A stretch of DNA of 64,000 nt, taken from Kalmusia sp. IMI 367209. Taxonomy: Eukaryota; Ascomycota; Dothideomycetes; Pleosporales; Didymosphaeriaceae. The stretch spans positions 372,001 to 436,000 of the forward strand of contig JAPEUQ010000001.1 in the NCBI GenBank assembly GCA_027946365.1. Direction: 5' to 3'. Shown one piece after another: positions 34,901 through 46,338 of the stretch. Below the pieces are notes generated by a model. The model was not told the DNA's origin, searched no databases, and worked only from the letters and a program-made list of their open reading frames with translations. Positions within the stretch are counted from its first letter, which is position 1. The number at the start of each line of letters is the position of its first letter. The position numbers were made by a program, and so were the translations under genes.

Positions 34901-35803
34901 GGGGCTATCCTGAAACGGCTCTCATGAACAGGTCGCGAGTTCGCAAATGGGCAGGAGGCATCCCGGCTGAAGCTCCTCCGAACGCTCATCAATTGGTTCG
35001 CGCAGCTCCACCTTGACAGAGTTGCCTCAGTTTGCCAGGAACTCACACTGCTCGCCCTCCAGATGCAGCTTTGGCACCCTGGCCGCTCATCTTAGACCCT
35101 CCCGCGGCATGAGCGCTAATCCCCGGCAGCCCTACACCCACCTGCTCCACCGCGCGATACTCCTCTTTGGGCGAACGCCTCCCCTCCAGGCTGGCGTCGT
35201 TCCAGATCTCTGGCGGCCAAGGCGCCTCCCGATGCTGTTCTCAAACTCTTTGCCCCGATGTGGTTCCTCTGCGCCCGCTTTGCACATGTCTATCCTGCCC
35301 CATCGTCACTCTCGGAACCCTCCAACCCGCCCTCTCATTATATACGCATATGTCCTCGAGCTGCGTTTCTTCTTACTTTGGCCTCGTCACTCTTTCGGAA
35401 CCACGCCCTATTCTTACCATTCATTCTTTTCTTTTTTGGAGCGGGCTCCTTACCGCGCTGGCAGCGAGGGGGACATTGTTCTCCGTACACTCTTTTGATC
35501 GATTCGGCAAGCGCTTTCTTTTGTCACCACACCATCATTCATAGTCGCACAACAGTATCGACTAGCCACATTCCTTTGATAACACATAGCTCCTTTCGCT
35601 TTCTCCATACAGTACGTCCCTCGTGCGCTTGTGTGCTCCCTTGCGTTACGTGACAAGACCCCACGTCGTGTGCCGCCCGATGCACGTTGTTGCTCCGAGC
35701 GCCGTGCAAGAGTGGGCTGCCTGTTCAGGTGCTAACGATTGCGCCTCTCTAGTTCAGGTTTTATCACCATCCAAGGCTATTCCAATAAGAAACGAGGTCC
35801 AAG
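31921..35803. other. 3.9 kb gap: no confident gene, probable long leader of the Rua1-type gene at its right end
   Basis: No frame here resembles a known protein. Frames overlap on both strands in the GC-rich patch 34100-34650, the pattern expected of chance frames. The right end (34980-35803) is strongly pyrimidine-rich, like promoters and leaders of developmental fungal genes. A good intron candidate lies in the leader: donor GTACGT at 35612, branch GCTAACG near 35740, acceptor CTCTAG ending 35752. Confidence 0.4.
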
Positions 35804-38131
35804 ATGGAATTTAATGCGATTCACCAGTAAGATATCCCCGCCTTGGTCTCGACGTCAGACTTGGCCCAGGCTGATGAGATATATAAAGATACCGGTCGTC
35901 ACCTAATAGATCTTACACGGCCAATCACCCCACGGGCCATCCAGCGCAAATGATGTACAACTACGGCAACGTTCCTCTTCAACATCATCAGCAGCAGCAT
36001 CAGCACCAGCACCAACAGCCTCAAGCCGTAAACCACATGCCACGGCCGTCGCCGCCTCAAGCCACATGGGCGGTGCCACAGACCCACAATCCTTACTATC
36101 AGATACCGAAAGCTCCTGTAGCGGCCAGCAGGGAAGAACCGCAACGCTTTGTGGCCAGGTCTGAGGTCACCACCTCCCACTCGCCCGCCTTGAGCTCCAC
36201 AACCTTTCGCCCTCAGATTAATGGACCCGAAAGTCTTGGAACTACAGACTACTTTCCCGGCGTCATTGATACCAGTGTGTTTCAACTCATAGTCGCAAGA
36301 AGTTTTCTGGCTAACGCGTGTACAGGTCCCTGGGGACAAAAGGTCTGTGAGGAATTGGAGTCATTTCCATCCATGGACCCGGAGATGAACGAGTTCAGTC
36401 AAGGTTTCATGGGCCACGATGAAAACACACCGATCATTGACCTCAGGCAATATCATGGTATGGACCAGCACGAAGCTGACAACATGCCAACTTTCAATCC
36501 TAATTCTTCGCGGCGCTTGTCAGAGTCATCATTCTCGATATCTAGTACCGGAGGGGTGCTCCCGGAAGTATCGAATTACGAGGACGTGGGGTCATCCGAG
36601 GCAGTTTCATACGCGTCGGATTGTGAAGCATGGCCCAACCTAGAGGCACCCCCAAGCCTACTGTCGCCTCTTGCTTCACCGCGTCGTCCCCAACATGACA
36701 ACGTAGTACGGAGCGGCAGTCGGTCTCGCGCTTCGCCTGCACCCCACAACAATGTGCGGTCTTCGCCATATACTCTGGAGAGCAGTCGTTTCAAGAGATG
36801 GTCAACCGGTCACGCCCCTACATCGACGCCTGCGGCACCCCGTCCACTCGCCCAGGTCCAAGACCGCTTTGCGCCTTATGGACCTCGACTAAACCCGCAT
36901 CATTCCATGCCGGCATATCCTCCGAGCGCCTTGAGTAACTTTGGGCTCCACACACAAAACGTGCTATACTCGCAGCCACATCCATTGCAGTCCAGCAATC
37001 CTACAATGTTCGCTTCGCAGGATCAGCCGTTTCAACTAGAAGTCCCGCGACCACTACCGTCCCAAGGCCTTTTCCGTCTCTTACAAAGCAACGCCGACCG
37101 ACATGGCGGCTGCGCATCGCATTTCGCTGATCTTTCTGACCCACCTGATCTGTACTCGTCCCTCCACGAAGAAGCCTCCGACCCGCCGGAATCTGATATG
37201 AACCCGTCCGACCCGGACCTTGTTCCGCACGAACAAGATCTGCGCTTCGCTGGAGATTTGTACACCCCACGTTGGGTACGTGGGCACGGCAATAAGCGGG
37301 AGGGCTGGTGCGGACTGTGCAAACCAGGCCGATGGCTCGTGCTAAAGAATAGCGCCTTCTGGTACGACAAGTCCTTCACGCACGGTGTCAGCGCAGCTAC
37401 GGGTGCTGCTTTTCAAGGACCGCAGGAAACTCGCCGCACTGAAGGCAATCTCGATGTCTGGGAAGGATTATGCGGGAGCTGTGGCGAATGGATTGCGCTT
37501 GTCAGTAGCAAAAAGAAGGGGACAACATGGTTTAGACATGCATACAAGGTACGTCTATTTCCTGCAATCTGTGCTACCAATACAATCTACCGAATATTGA
37601 TTGTATCCCTATGTCAACGTTCCACGGTGGCGTTCGCTAACACTAAGACAGTGTCACACACACCCTAAAGTCAAAGACGGCCCTAAAAGACGTCGTGAGA
37701 CGCATGCCGTACGCGCACGTGCGGTATCGTCAGCATCAGCTACATCTTCCACGTATCCAATCAAGACAGAGCCGTCATCCTCCCAAACAGATACAGCTGC
37801 GCACCGGCATTCGGCGCCGATCCCGACGTCCTCATTGAAAGCGCTTGGCATCCCGACTTCAGTCCCGGCTTTGGCGACGTCCACTCCGCAGCTGAGCACG
37901 GCAACGTCGTATCCAACTACTTCTGCCTATCTAACGCCGACTTCCACAACGGCTATGCATCTGCCCGCTTCTACAGCCGATTTTCAGCCCAAGTTAGAAC
38001 CTGTCGTAGGCCTTTTTACGTCCCCGCTGCAACCAGGTAGCACGTTCCACCCCGCACATCAAGTGAGCGAGCCAGAGCTGGTCGGCGTACCGAGAACGAC
38101 TGCGCTCAGTTCAATTGCGAGTATGATCTAG
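35804..38131 (+). CDS. Rua1-type transcription regulator
   Basis: Four coding exons are proposed (35804-35826, 35910-36274, 36326-37548, 37652-38131; introns 83, 51 and 103 nt), giving 696 residues. The diagnostic part is the C-terminal Rua1 domain: YTPRWVRGHGNKREGWCGLC, the GRWLVLKNSAFWYDK segment, WEGLCGSCGEWIAL, and, across the third intron, HAYK-CHTHPKVKDGPKRRR. The paired CxxC sites and terminal CH-HP suggest zinc binding. The long N-terminus is disordered, opening with a Gln/His run. The 51 nt intron is in phase and has branch GCTAACG. The first exon encodes only MEFNAIH plus two bases; it joins in frame to SYTANHPTGHP before the internal methionines at 35950. If that junction is wrong, translation would start at 35950. 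Ustilago Rua1 activates a siderophore (ferrichrome) gene; targets here are unknown. Confidence 0.82.
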
Positions 38132-39786
38132 AGTTACCGTAATTGGTAATGAGCAGTTCTTCACTCAAATCTCACCGATCAACTTGCTATTTTTCCGACG
38201 ATGCGATGCTTCCTTCTCCCCCCCCTACGACTTTCTTTTTGTGCTTGATTGGCGTTCCGGCTAGAAGGATGGGACGGCTATCAAAGCATTGGGTCTTCCA
38301 CTGGCGATTTTCGGTCTCTTTCTACTCTTATGCTTACTGGAGTGGACTCTGTGCATTGGCTGGCGAGGGTTCTTTCGGATTTGAGCACAGTGCACCTTTC
38401 TTTGCTTCAGCGCACGGTTCTTTTGGCTATCATGGGCCACTGGGATATCAACGCGGGACTCTTTTCTTTCATTGTTTTGTTTCTCGATCTAGCGATGTGG
38501 TTTCTAGGCCTGCACGCCGAGGTGGCTGTGCGGCCGTACGAAGCTATGATTTCACGTAGGTAGATATCCCTCTTCTCCTTCGTAGTCCCCACACTTTACC
38601 ACGACCCCCGCCACACACGTAGATAGATGTCCTACACGCTTCCAAGCACCGTTCAAAACTGGCACAAAAGTTGAAAACCCTGTTAGACTTCTTCTATCAT
38701 TCGTTGTGACATAGAATTGAAGCGAATGCGTACAACAGCAGCAACAGCGCAGCCATTGGCTAGTCTTTGGTGCCACGCCCCAAGCCCAACACCAATACCC
38801 TCATTTCCAGCCTCACCACCACGTACTCACATTCACCGCTTTTTCGCACCGCCCGGTTCTCGGCTCGGGTTCGACGCAATCGTCCCCCGTGATCGGGGCG
38901 AGGACGATCCGAGCCTCGGGACCCAAAACTCGGCCTGGGGCAGATATCTAACAGCAAGGGAACCCTTGAAACGGGGACCTGTCGCAAGAGGCGATCATCC
39001 GCACCTCGATGCTTGAGTGTGTGGCGTGCATGGTACGCATGAGGACGGTTATATGTGGGTTCATTATGATGTGATATGTAACTATGATGTGCAGGTGGGA
39101 GGGTTGTTGCGGGGTGCAGCGATGCGGGGAGTGGTGGAGATTCTTAGTGTGGAGGAGGGAAATGAAGGACGTGAGGAGAGGCAAGAGGGACGGCGTCATA
39201 GTTCATGCCGGTCGTGGAGGATGGGAACGAGGCGATGGAGGACGAATGTGCATGCTGTGTAGGATTAGGTTTGGGGACGAGGCGATGAAGGACGAGTGTG
39301 CATGCTGCGTTGAATTAGGTTTGCTCGCATATCAATAATGCTGGCTTGAAGGCTTCCGGATCATGTCTCTGTTGCTTCTAGAATCGGAGGCCTCTATGCC
39401 AATACTTTTTGGTATCTCGACAAACGATAGTTTAGGACGCGCCTTATGTTATGTTACTGTGAGTCACCACGTCACCTGCTGGCGCATGTTTTTCTACTTA
39501 GATAATCAATAGTTCCTTAAATTGTTATAATTAATGAAACTTCCACAATGAATTCTTCATGTTAGGTTTTTATTTAAGACTGTCCAGGGATATACTCGAG
39601 TTAGAATTAGTAAGTATACTAGTGGTTGCACAGCCGCCAAATGTAGGCTTGGCCATGATCCTTATTTTGACTAGCTTGTGCTGAGGTCACGCCGCATTCA
39701 GTCTCAACGTTTTCGTGAGGTCGCTTTGCGGAAGGCCACTTTTGTTCCCCGTTGAGCTCGCGACTATAAAGGTGTACACAAGCAAC
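38132..39786. other. 1.65 kb gap between the Rua1-type gene and the F-box/ankyrin gene
   Basis: It holds the regulator's 3' UTR and the next gene's promoter. Open frames at 38143-38559 and 38717-39016 have irregular composition and no family resemblance. The region 39480-39620 is AT-rich. A short imperfect tandem repeat is listed separately. Confidence 0.4.
39227..39322. repeat. Imperfect tandem duplication, two copies with a 50-base period
   Basis: The unit starting ACGAGGCGATGGAGGACGAA at 39227 recurs at 39277 with a few substitutions (both copies run to ATTAGGTTT). It lies in non-coding DNA upstream of the F-box/ankyrin gene. Confidence 0.75.
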
Positions 39787-40990
39787 ATGGGTCTGATAGA
39801 CCTTCCACTTGAGCTCGTTCAAGCCATCGTGACGGAAACGGTCCGGCTCGTGGGTCTTCGCCCAGCTGTCCATTTGCGGCTTGTCTCCAGTACATCTTCC
39901 TACAGAACATGATATTGAATGAAGCTGATCATGTAAAGAGATGTTCGACACCGAAATACAGCGTGCTATCTATGCACTTCCAACATTTGATGGTCACGGC
40001 AAAGAATATCCACGAAGAATAGACCCATCAATGACGGCAAGGCTCATACTGAGCAAAATGTACACTAAGGACTCGGAAAAAAGGCCGCTTTGCCTTGCCA
40101 TCACCCGAGCAGTGGACCATCTCCAAGATCAGTTTGAGCAGAAGGCAGCCGGGTCGCGGCTTGAATTCACCAAAGCGCTAGCCGGAGCAGCGTCACGCGC
40201 TTTACCTCTCGACGACATAGTCGACTGCCTCGTAAAGACCCCCAATCCAGTGCTTGACAGCCATCAGCGACGTCACGAGAGGAGATTAAATCGTTACCGC
40301 CAGAGGCGCCCAGGGGGTGATATACCGAGACATCCTATTGAGCTTCTCACACCGAGTTCGGAGTTTTACACCGACTCTGCACCTCAAGACGCGCTCATTG
40401 CCGCAATAGCTACGGAACATTTTCAATTAGCAATCCAGTTGCTCGAAAGAGGTGTGAAGGCTACGACGAAGAGCCCTGCTTTCGGTGTGCCCTTACAAGT
40501 CGCGGCAGCTACGGGGGCTCAAGAGTTCGTACAGATGATGCTAGACGGGATATTGAGACAGGCCAAGGAAGGCGATGCTGAAACGTCTGACATGATTGAG
40601 GATGCCAGACGATTCGTCTTGCACGGCGCAGCAATAGGAGGCCATGAGCCTATTGTTCGGAAGGTCCTGTATGACCTAGAGAACAATCCGGAGAGCTTAG
40701 GCGTAGGACTCAGTCGGCCTATCTATACAATCGTAGACAGTGGTCACGAAGATATGGCATTGCTTCTGTTACAGCACCGCATCCCTTTGCCGCTGAGGAA
40801 GACTGAACGGGTCGAAGAAGTATTCCTGGTAAGACGAGAATCGAACTTCTGGCGGAGACTTTCTGAAAAAGCTGCACGCCCTGGTTGTGAAAACATACTG
40901 AGAATCGCTTTGGACTCCAAAGAGAGTCTCAACTGCGAGGCCGATAAGCTTTACAGAGAAGAGATCCAACGCAGGCGGAACATAGTTTGA
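39787..40990 (+). CDS. F-box-like / ankyrin-like protein
   Basis: Exon 1 (39787-39889) and exon 2 (39939-40990) flank a 49 nt intron with branch CTGAT and acceptor AAAG, giving 384 residues. The N-terminus MGLIDLPLELVQAIV resembles an F-box start (L-P-x-E-L-hydrophobic). The intron joins LRLVS to KMFDTEIQRAIYALP, as in many fungal proteins that put a short F-box-like helix before ankyrin repeats. Residues ~180-310 contain weak ankyrin-like units (PLQVAAATGAQEFVQMML, VLHGAAIGGHEPIVRKVL, IYTIVDSGHEDMALLLL). F-box proteins of this kind recruit substrates to SCF ubiquitin ligases, but most fungal ankyrin versions are uncharacterised. The call as ankyrin is moderately supported; the F-box part is weaker. 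Confidence 0.75.
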
Positions 40991-42222
40991 TGTAGAATCT
41001 AACACGGGAGTGTATTTCATAGAACAGAATCTCAGTATTGTATGGAGCAATGAATGAAAGTACACACGAATGTATGGAGTAGAAGAACAACAAAAAGCAC
41101 AAAATGAAAGAGCTGATCATGTAAATGACCGAACCCACGCTGACCTGAAAACCTAATCTTGAACAAACGCCCTCTACCATAACGCCATGGGAATGCTTTT
41201 TCTTCAATGAGTCCTTCCCAGGAACATGAACTTAAAGCACGGAAGTAAGTACTTTGAGATACATAGCTGGATAAATTTCGAGGGAGGCTGGGCGTGGGGA
41301 ATCAGTGAGGCCGGAGATAACTTGGCGGCAATATTATTTGTTTTGCGTTAATGGGATGGATGGGTTACTATGCATTCGAGGGACGGTGCAGGGTGTGGTT
41401 GCTCCTCGTATGCGCGCGGAACCGACGACAGGGATGGCGCGGGAGGGGCTGCGGATACGAGATACGATAAGATTTGGACCTCCCTGTCAAGATCTCAGAT
41501 GCCTTACATCTCGGAGCCGTACGTCTCCCTTCGACCGCAGGGTTATTTGTCAAAGTCGAAGTTCTCTTGAGATGAACGACTGACAAATAGCTTTGCATCG
41601 TTCTAGAAAGTTTCGAATATGTCGCGAGTTGGGAGGGTTTGGGGTGGTGCGAGTCAGCGAGCTGCAGTGTGGTAGTACAGTTAAAGCAGATGCAGGTGAA
41701 GGTGTGTGGTATGCGCCTCAGCGGAGAGGTGGACTGCTGCATTGTAACTCCATGCACTTGAGTTCGTAGCGAGGCGAGGCAGTCGTCTCCATGCCTGCCA
41801 ACATCTAGGCCGTGAAGTAAATAATGCAGCGCGCGTGGTCGCCGTACATGGCGTATGGCCGACGCATGATTGCGTGGGTAGAAGCGCTGGCTAAAATCCA
41901 AACCAACACGTGATCTGTGTTACGGGGAATGGACCCTCGCGTGCCTGTAATGACAAGTGACAAGAAGCGATGAGTCAGTAGCTACGTTGGCATAGCCCTT
42001 TCAGCTGGGGGCCTACGACATGATGCCACAAATAGAGAGTGTTGAGCACCCAAGAAGAAAGAGCGTAAGCGTGAATTCCACGTCTATATGCTATATGTGG
42101 TAAAAAGATGCTAGCACTATGCTTTGATATGAAGCATGCGAGTAAATGGGGTATCTGAAGGACACGCTTCCCAAACGCCGCGTTTAAGAATATCTCCAGC
42201 CGAGTTCCATATGCAGCTGATA
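40991..42222. other. 1.2 kb gap between convergent genes
   Basis: A 177-codon - strand frame (41368-41901) covers part of this region but shows no domain and an odd His/Arg/Pro-rich composition, so it was not called. Nothing else was recognised. Confidence 0.4.
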
Positions 42223-44110
42223 CTACAGCCCATATACAAATGTGATTTTCTCTTCGCCTTCCCGACCACCCTGTACAGCTTCCTCAAGCCATTCTACCAC
42301 CTTGGGAAGCCCTCTAGTCTCTCTTAATACCTCGATCACCGCACCGACGATCCGGTGTCTTTGCTCCAGCGGGCCCCGTCCATCGACTTTCTCCCTCTCC
42401 ACTTCTTCCTCGTCCCATTTACTGAGAATCTCTCTCCTCTTCGCATTTTCCGCCTTCAAATTTCTCCACAGGAGAATGTAGCCAACAGCCGCGACGGATA
42501 CGCAGCCCAAGGTCCACCAGAAGGGCACAATGTAGCCCGACTTCGCATATCTTGGCTTGAACAGCATAGTTGAGAATACGCCTGCGAGGTTGCCCCAACC
42601 ATTGATGCCGAGGAGTAGGGCGCGTTTTCCTGGAGATGGCGTGTTGCCGGAGATCCATGCTACGGTCAGAGGGGAAGCGATGAAGGTGCCGGAGAGCAAA
42701 ACATTCAGGGCTATGTAGCGAGGAATCGCCCAAGCAGCTGTTGTTGGTAATGCAACGACTAGGATCATGCCGCATACCATAATGACCAGTCCGATCAACA
42801 CGGGCATGATCCTCTTGCGGTGTTTATCGCTATAGCTCGCGAACATGTAAAGCGTGATAGCGCCGCAGATGTATGGAGGCGCTGTGAGTAGGTTGACTAG
42901 GGCTGGATTAGGTTCCTCTGTGAGCGGAGCTAGAACCAGCGGAAGGAAGACTTGGAAGGCGTAGACGGGGATAGCGGAGAGTATATTGCAGGTGAGTATG
43001 TGCCAGATTTGGACGGATAGGAAGGCTGAGATGATGTCGTGTGGAGAGAGGCCGCGATCGTCGGTTACGTCTTTCGCTGCGGAGATAGAGCGCGGTCGTG
43101 ACGAGGTCAGGAGGCCGCGAGATTCCTCGTCATATTCCGTCTCTTCTTGTGCATCTTCGGTGGACAACGTTGCCGATTCGCATTGTACCATTCTATCTCG
43201 AATGACACGGGATGACGCATACTCCCGCTCTTCGGGCGTCAAGAACCAAGCTGTCTCTGCGCTGTGGGGCAGCCAAAGATAGCCGACTACCGCCACGATG
43301 ATGGTCAAGCTCCCTTCCAGTAAGAACAGGACTTGCCAGCTCTGCCACTTTGTCTCTAGCTCAGGATCTCCCTCATCGCCGTGCTCATGGTGTACGTCTG
43401 GGAAATGCAAGAACACGAGGTAGCTTATGATACCGCCGAGCGCGCCGCCCACAGCAGCTTGACCGTAGAAGAGAGACAGTCGGCGGCCAAATTCGAAACG
43501 CGTATAGAAGAGCGACAGGTACGAGACGGTGACGGGATAGAAGCCGGCTGCATCCTGAGTCAGCATGTACTCTTGGTGCTTCAATGTTGTCTATAGCGAA
43601 CATACCCTCTAGGCAACCAATGATGATGCGTAGTACATACAGCTGCCACCGCGCTCTCACCCAAGTGTGTAGCGCTGTAGAGACGCCCCAAAGCAGCATG
43701 CAGCTTGGCACCCATGCCACCATGCCAAACTTCCTCCCCAAGGCAGCACCGGCGGGTTGCAGCGCGACGAAGAAGGCGAAGAAGAGCGCTACGGCGGTAT
43801 TGAGGTCTGACTTTCGCAAGCCAATATCGGTGGTAAAATGCGCGGATTCAGCATTGCCTATCTGCTCGTCTTTATCGTTAACAGAGCTTCACTGCTGCAT
43901 GTTAGTACGGGGGACACGTACATTCGACTTGTCGAGGCTGTTGAACAGGAATAGCAGCGCGAGGAACGGCAGCAGCAGGAAGTCGAGCTTCCGCAGCGTC
44001 CTCTTGTGCAGCTCGGAATCATGTTGGGCTACGTCGGCATCCTCTGGGGGCATCGTCGGTGGAGAGGTTGTTCGAGTGAGCTCGTACTGTTCCGCGATCG
44101 GCTCCGGCAT
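42223..44110 (-). CDS. MFS anion/allantoate-permease-type transporter (Dal5-like family)
   Basis: Three exons (44110-43922, 43861-43606, 43547-42223) with introns of 60 and 58 nt encode 589 residues. The opening RKLDFLLLPFLALLFLFNSLDKSN, continued over the first intron to IGNAESAHFTTDIGL, is the classic start of the anion:cation symporter family. PAGAALGRKFG, IIGCLEAGFYPVTVSYLSLFY and the 6-7 loop SAETAWFLTPEEREYASSR follow. The loop is enlarged by an acidic Ser-rich insert (about residues 290-340). Twelve spans are expected; substrates in this family include allantoate, nicotinate, pantothenate and other small acids. The first intron has a perfect branch TACTAAC. The start at 44110 (MPEPIAEQ) is the first ATG that keeps frame. 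Confidence 0.9.
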
Positions 44111-44728
44111 GGTGAACGCGCCAAGGCGAGGTGGGGGAGTCGTCACGAGAGGTAGAAACGCGCCGCATGACCTCGACGCTGCATCGCGAACGGGGAGACG
44201 CGTGAATGTTCAACAGGAAGATGACCATTGAGGGCATACGAGGCTCTGCTAGACTGCGCTTTGCTTATTCAGGTGCTTGGATGCAAGACAGACCCTGATG
44301 ACGTTGCCGAAGTGGAATAGCGCAACGGTGTGGCTGTCATGCACAAGCACCTCTACATCCAGTCTCTCAATCTCTCCACACATCGTACTGTGTACTTTCT
44401 GACTCAAATATACGTCTGTAGTAGCCAGACGCATTTGATGGTTCCAATGGATGCTGATCGAAGAGTCGATTCCATCATATTGCTGCTCATCTGGCCTTGT
44501 GCTGCACAGATGTCGCCCAACGATACTAAACGAACCCGCGAATGCCGTCGCACACTCTGGTCATCACTCTACCCCAAGACGAAACTAGCGCATGGCTGTC
44601 TAATCTCATTTTCTTTTTCATTTTGAATCGTAGCTCGTTCCCAAATATCTATCGCCAACCATGTCTCTCATCTCAAGTTTAAAATCATCCCGTCTCCCTC
44701 TTCCGCCTTCTATCCCCTTCAACACAAT
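44111..44728. other. Intergenic stretch
   Basis: 618 bases with the promoter of the leftward transporter and the 3' flank of the leftward phospholipase gene. No gene was recognised. Confidence 0.4.
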
Positions 44729-45296
44729 CTACGCGCCAACCTCCGCGCGCTTCGCAATCTCCTGCGCAATTGCCTCCTCTGCAGCCGGTTGCGCCGCTTT
44801 CAATACCTCGAGCGCTGCCTTCTTTCCGAACGCCCTAACAGCCGCATAATACACGTCCGCCAGGCTCTTGCACACGCTGACAAAGCTCTCGCTGTTGCAT
44901 TGGTTGTACAGGTCCGTCTTGAAGTTGTTGTCGATCTTCAGCTTGTTGGGGTCTGTGAAGCGCGACTGCGCCTTGTAGTTGCGGTAGCCAAAGTCGTGGC
45001 GGTAGCAGGAGTTTTCGACTGCATCCATTTATTCGAGGGGCGTTCTTATGACAGAGTGGTCAAAGGGACTCACAATTGAACCCTAAGGGGTTATCCGGCG
45101 AGGAGCTGCACCCGTCGGAGCTCCAGTCAAGCGTTGAAGGGTTCTGCGCATTGCGCGCTGCAACGAAGCCCGAGATCGAGGTGCTGAAGAGCAGACGGTC
45201 TGTTGCTTGGACGGCGGTTTCGCGCACTACCAAGTCCGCAGGCACAGCGAGTGCCACCGACGCCAGGCCCACAATGCTAACGATACTAAACTTCAT
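44729..45296 (-). CDS. Secreted fungal phospholipase A2
   Basis: Exon 1 (45296-45074) and exon 2 (45018-44729) flank a 55 nt intron (GTGAGT...TGCAG) and encode 170 residues. A signal peptide (MKFSIVSIVGLASVALAVPA) is followed by a short propeptide, then CSSSPDNPLGF and, across the intron, ENSCYRHDFGYRNYKAQSRF. This is the prokaryotic/fungal PLA2 (group XIV) active-site helix with the catalytic pair His82-Asp83. DNNFKTDLYNQC with its second cysteine completes the fold; four cysteines can make two disulphides. The enzyme cleaves the sn-2 ester of phospholipids, Ca2+-dependently in this family, outside the cell. The C-terminus is an Ala/Glu-rich helix. It is about the usual length for the group. 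Confidence 0.9.
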
Positions 45297-45453
45297 CGTG
45301 AAGATGACAAGGGGAATTGGATCGCAAGGCTCTTCGAAGCTCTCGGAGTTCAAAAATATGTATATCGAGCGTTGACGAGGCCTCCGTCAGCGATTGGTGT
45401 CCAGTACCGTGGCAGTGAGGAAGACCGCTTGTTGTCCGCTTGCTCAACACAGC

Positions 45454-45759
45454 ATGTCTGCCACCATGGCGAACCGCCGCATTTATATTCCCAAGGTTCG
45501 TATACGTCCGTCTTGTCCATTCCAAGCTCTCAGGCACCTTCCCCCTCATCCCAAGCCCGCACATCCGCTGGTTCCTGCATCTGCCTGCATCTCTCGCCCT
45601 GCCATTCCTCCCATCTCCACAACCCTCCCGCGCGATTCGCTCTACGCAAACCCCGCTCGTAAGACTCTGCTGGGCATATTGGGTTTCTACGCGCTGGGTA
45701 TACTCGTGACGGTGGGTCATGGCCCGGTTGCACGGCGTGATTGGTTCACCGGACTATGA
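45454..45759 (+). CDS. Small hypothetical protein with one hydrophobic segment (weak call)
   Basis: A frame of 101 residues opens at 45454 (or 45466, in the good context CCACCATGG). It begins MANRRIYIPK and ends with a hydrophobic stretch (TLLGILGFYALGILVTV) and a short basic tail, which would suit a small membrane protein. The middle is Pro-rich and lacks domain features. It is divergent from the phospholipase gene, with only 157 bases between start codons. No homology is recognised and it may be a chance frame. Confidence 0.3.
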   Translation: MSATMANRRIYIPKVRIRPSCPFQALRHLPPHPKPAHPLVPASACISRPAIPPISTTLPRDSLYANPARKTLLGILGFYALGILVTVGHGPVARRDWFTGL

Positions 45760-46338
45760 ACCCGGAGTCGATCGACGGATTAAGCGAGCGCGATACTTGA
45801 GCTGCCGCTTTGGGGGCAGCCCGTTCTCGGCATCAACTTGATATCTTTGGAAGGTCTTTTTCAAGACCACTTTCACATCATGAGATTCGAGGGCTTTGGT
45901 GGAGACTTCGTGTTGGGTCTCGTATGTTGACGTAAATGTTACAGATTGATGAGTTGTACGATGTCCGATCGTATAGGCTGATGATCTTGTTGATCTTTTC
46001 CGGCTGGTTGGGTATGTTGAACTTGTTTTTGGGAGAGACTTATCTTCATAGGTGGGCTATGACTTACCCATGCAGTGAAAGGATATATGTTTGCTTTTGC
46101 ACGTCTGCAGCACTGAGAGCATTTAGTGGACAAGCATAAAGGGAAGGAAGACCAACATGCACAATCCTCTCATCACTTTACAATCCGTTTCTGCCGACCT
46201 CGCCTCACTTACTATCACCAAAGAAATTCGTTTACAGAATACGCTTTATATTCATCTATCTTGAAATTTTTGTTATAAATCACTCGACACTTACTTCGTC
46301 TCTGATCGTCACTACTCCATCCCCCCTTTGCCTTAAAT
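45760..46338. other. Intergenic stretch
   Basis: 579 bases, AT-rich towards the right. No gene was seen. Confidence 0.4.

Noticed and set aside
38143..38563. Two overlapping frames of 104-138 codons just after the Rua1-type gene
   Set aside because: Within the expected 3' UTR; no domain and no consistent codon use.
41368..41901. 177-codon minus-strand frame
   Set aside because: His/Arg/Pro-rich without domain or start context; no support beyond length.
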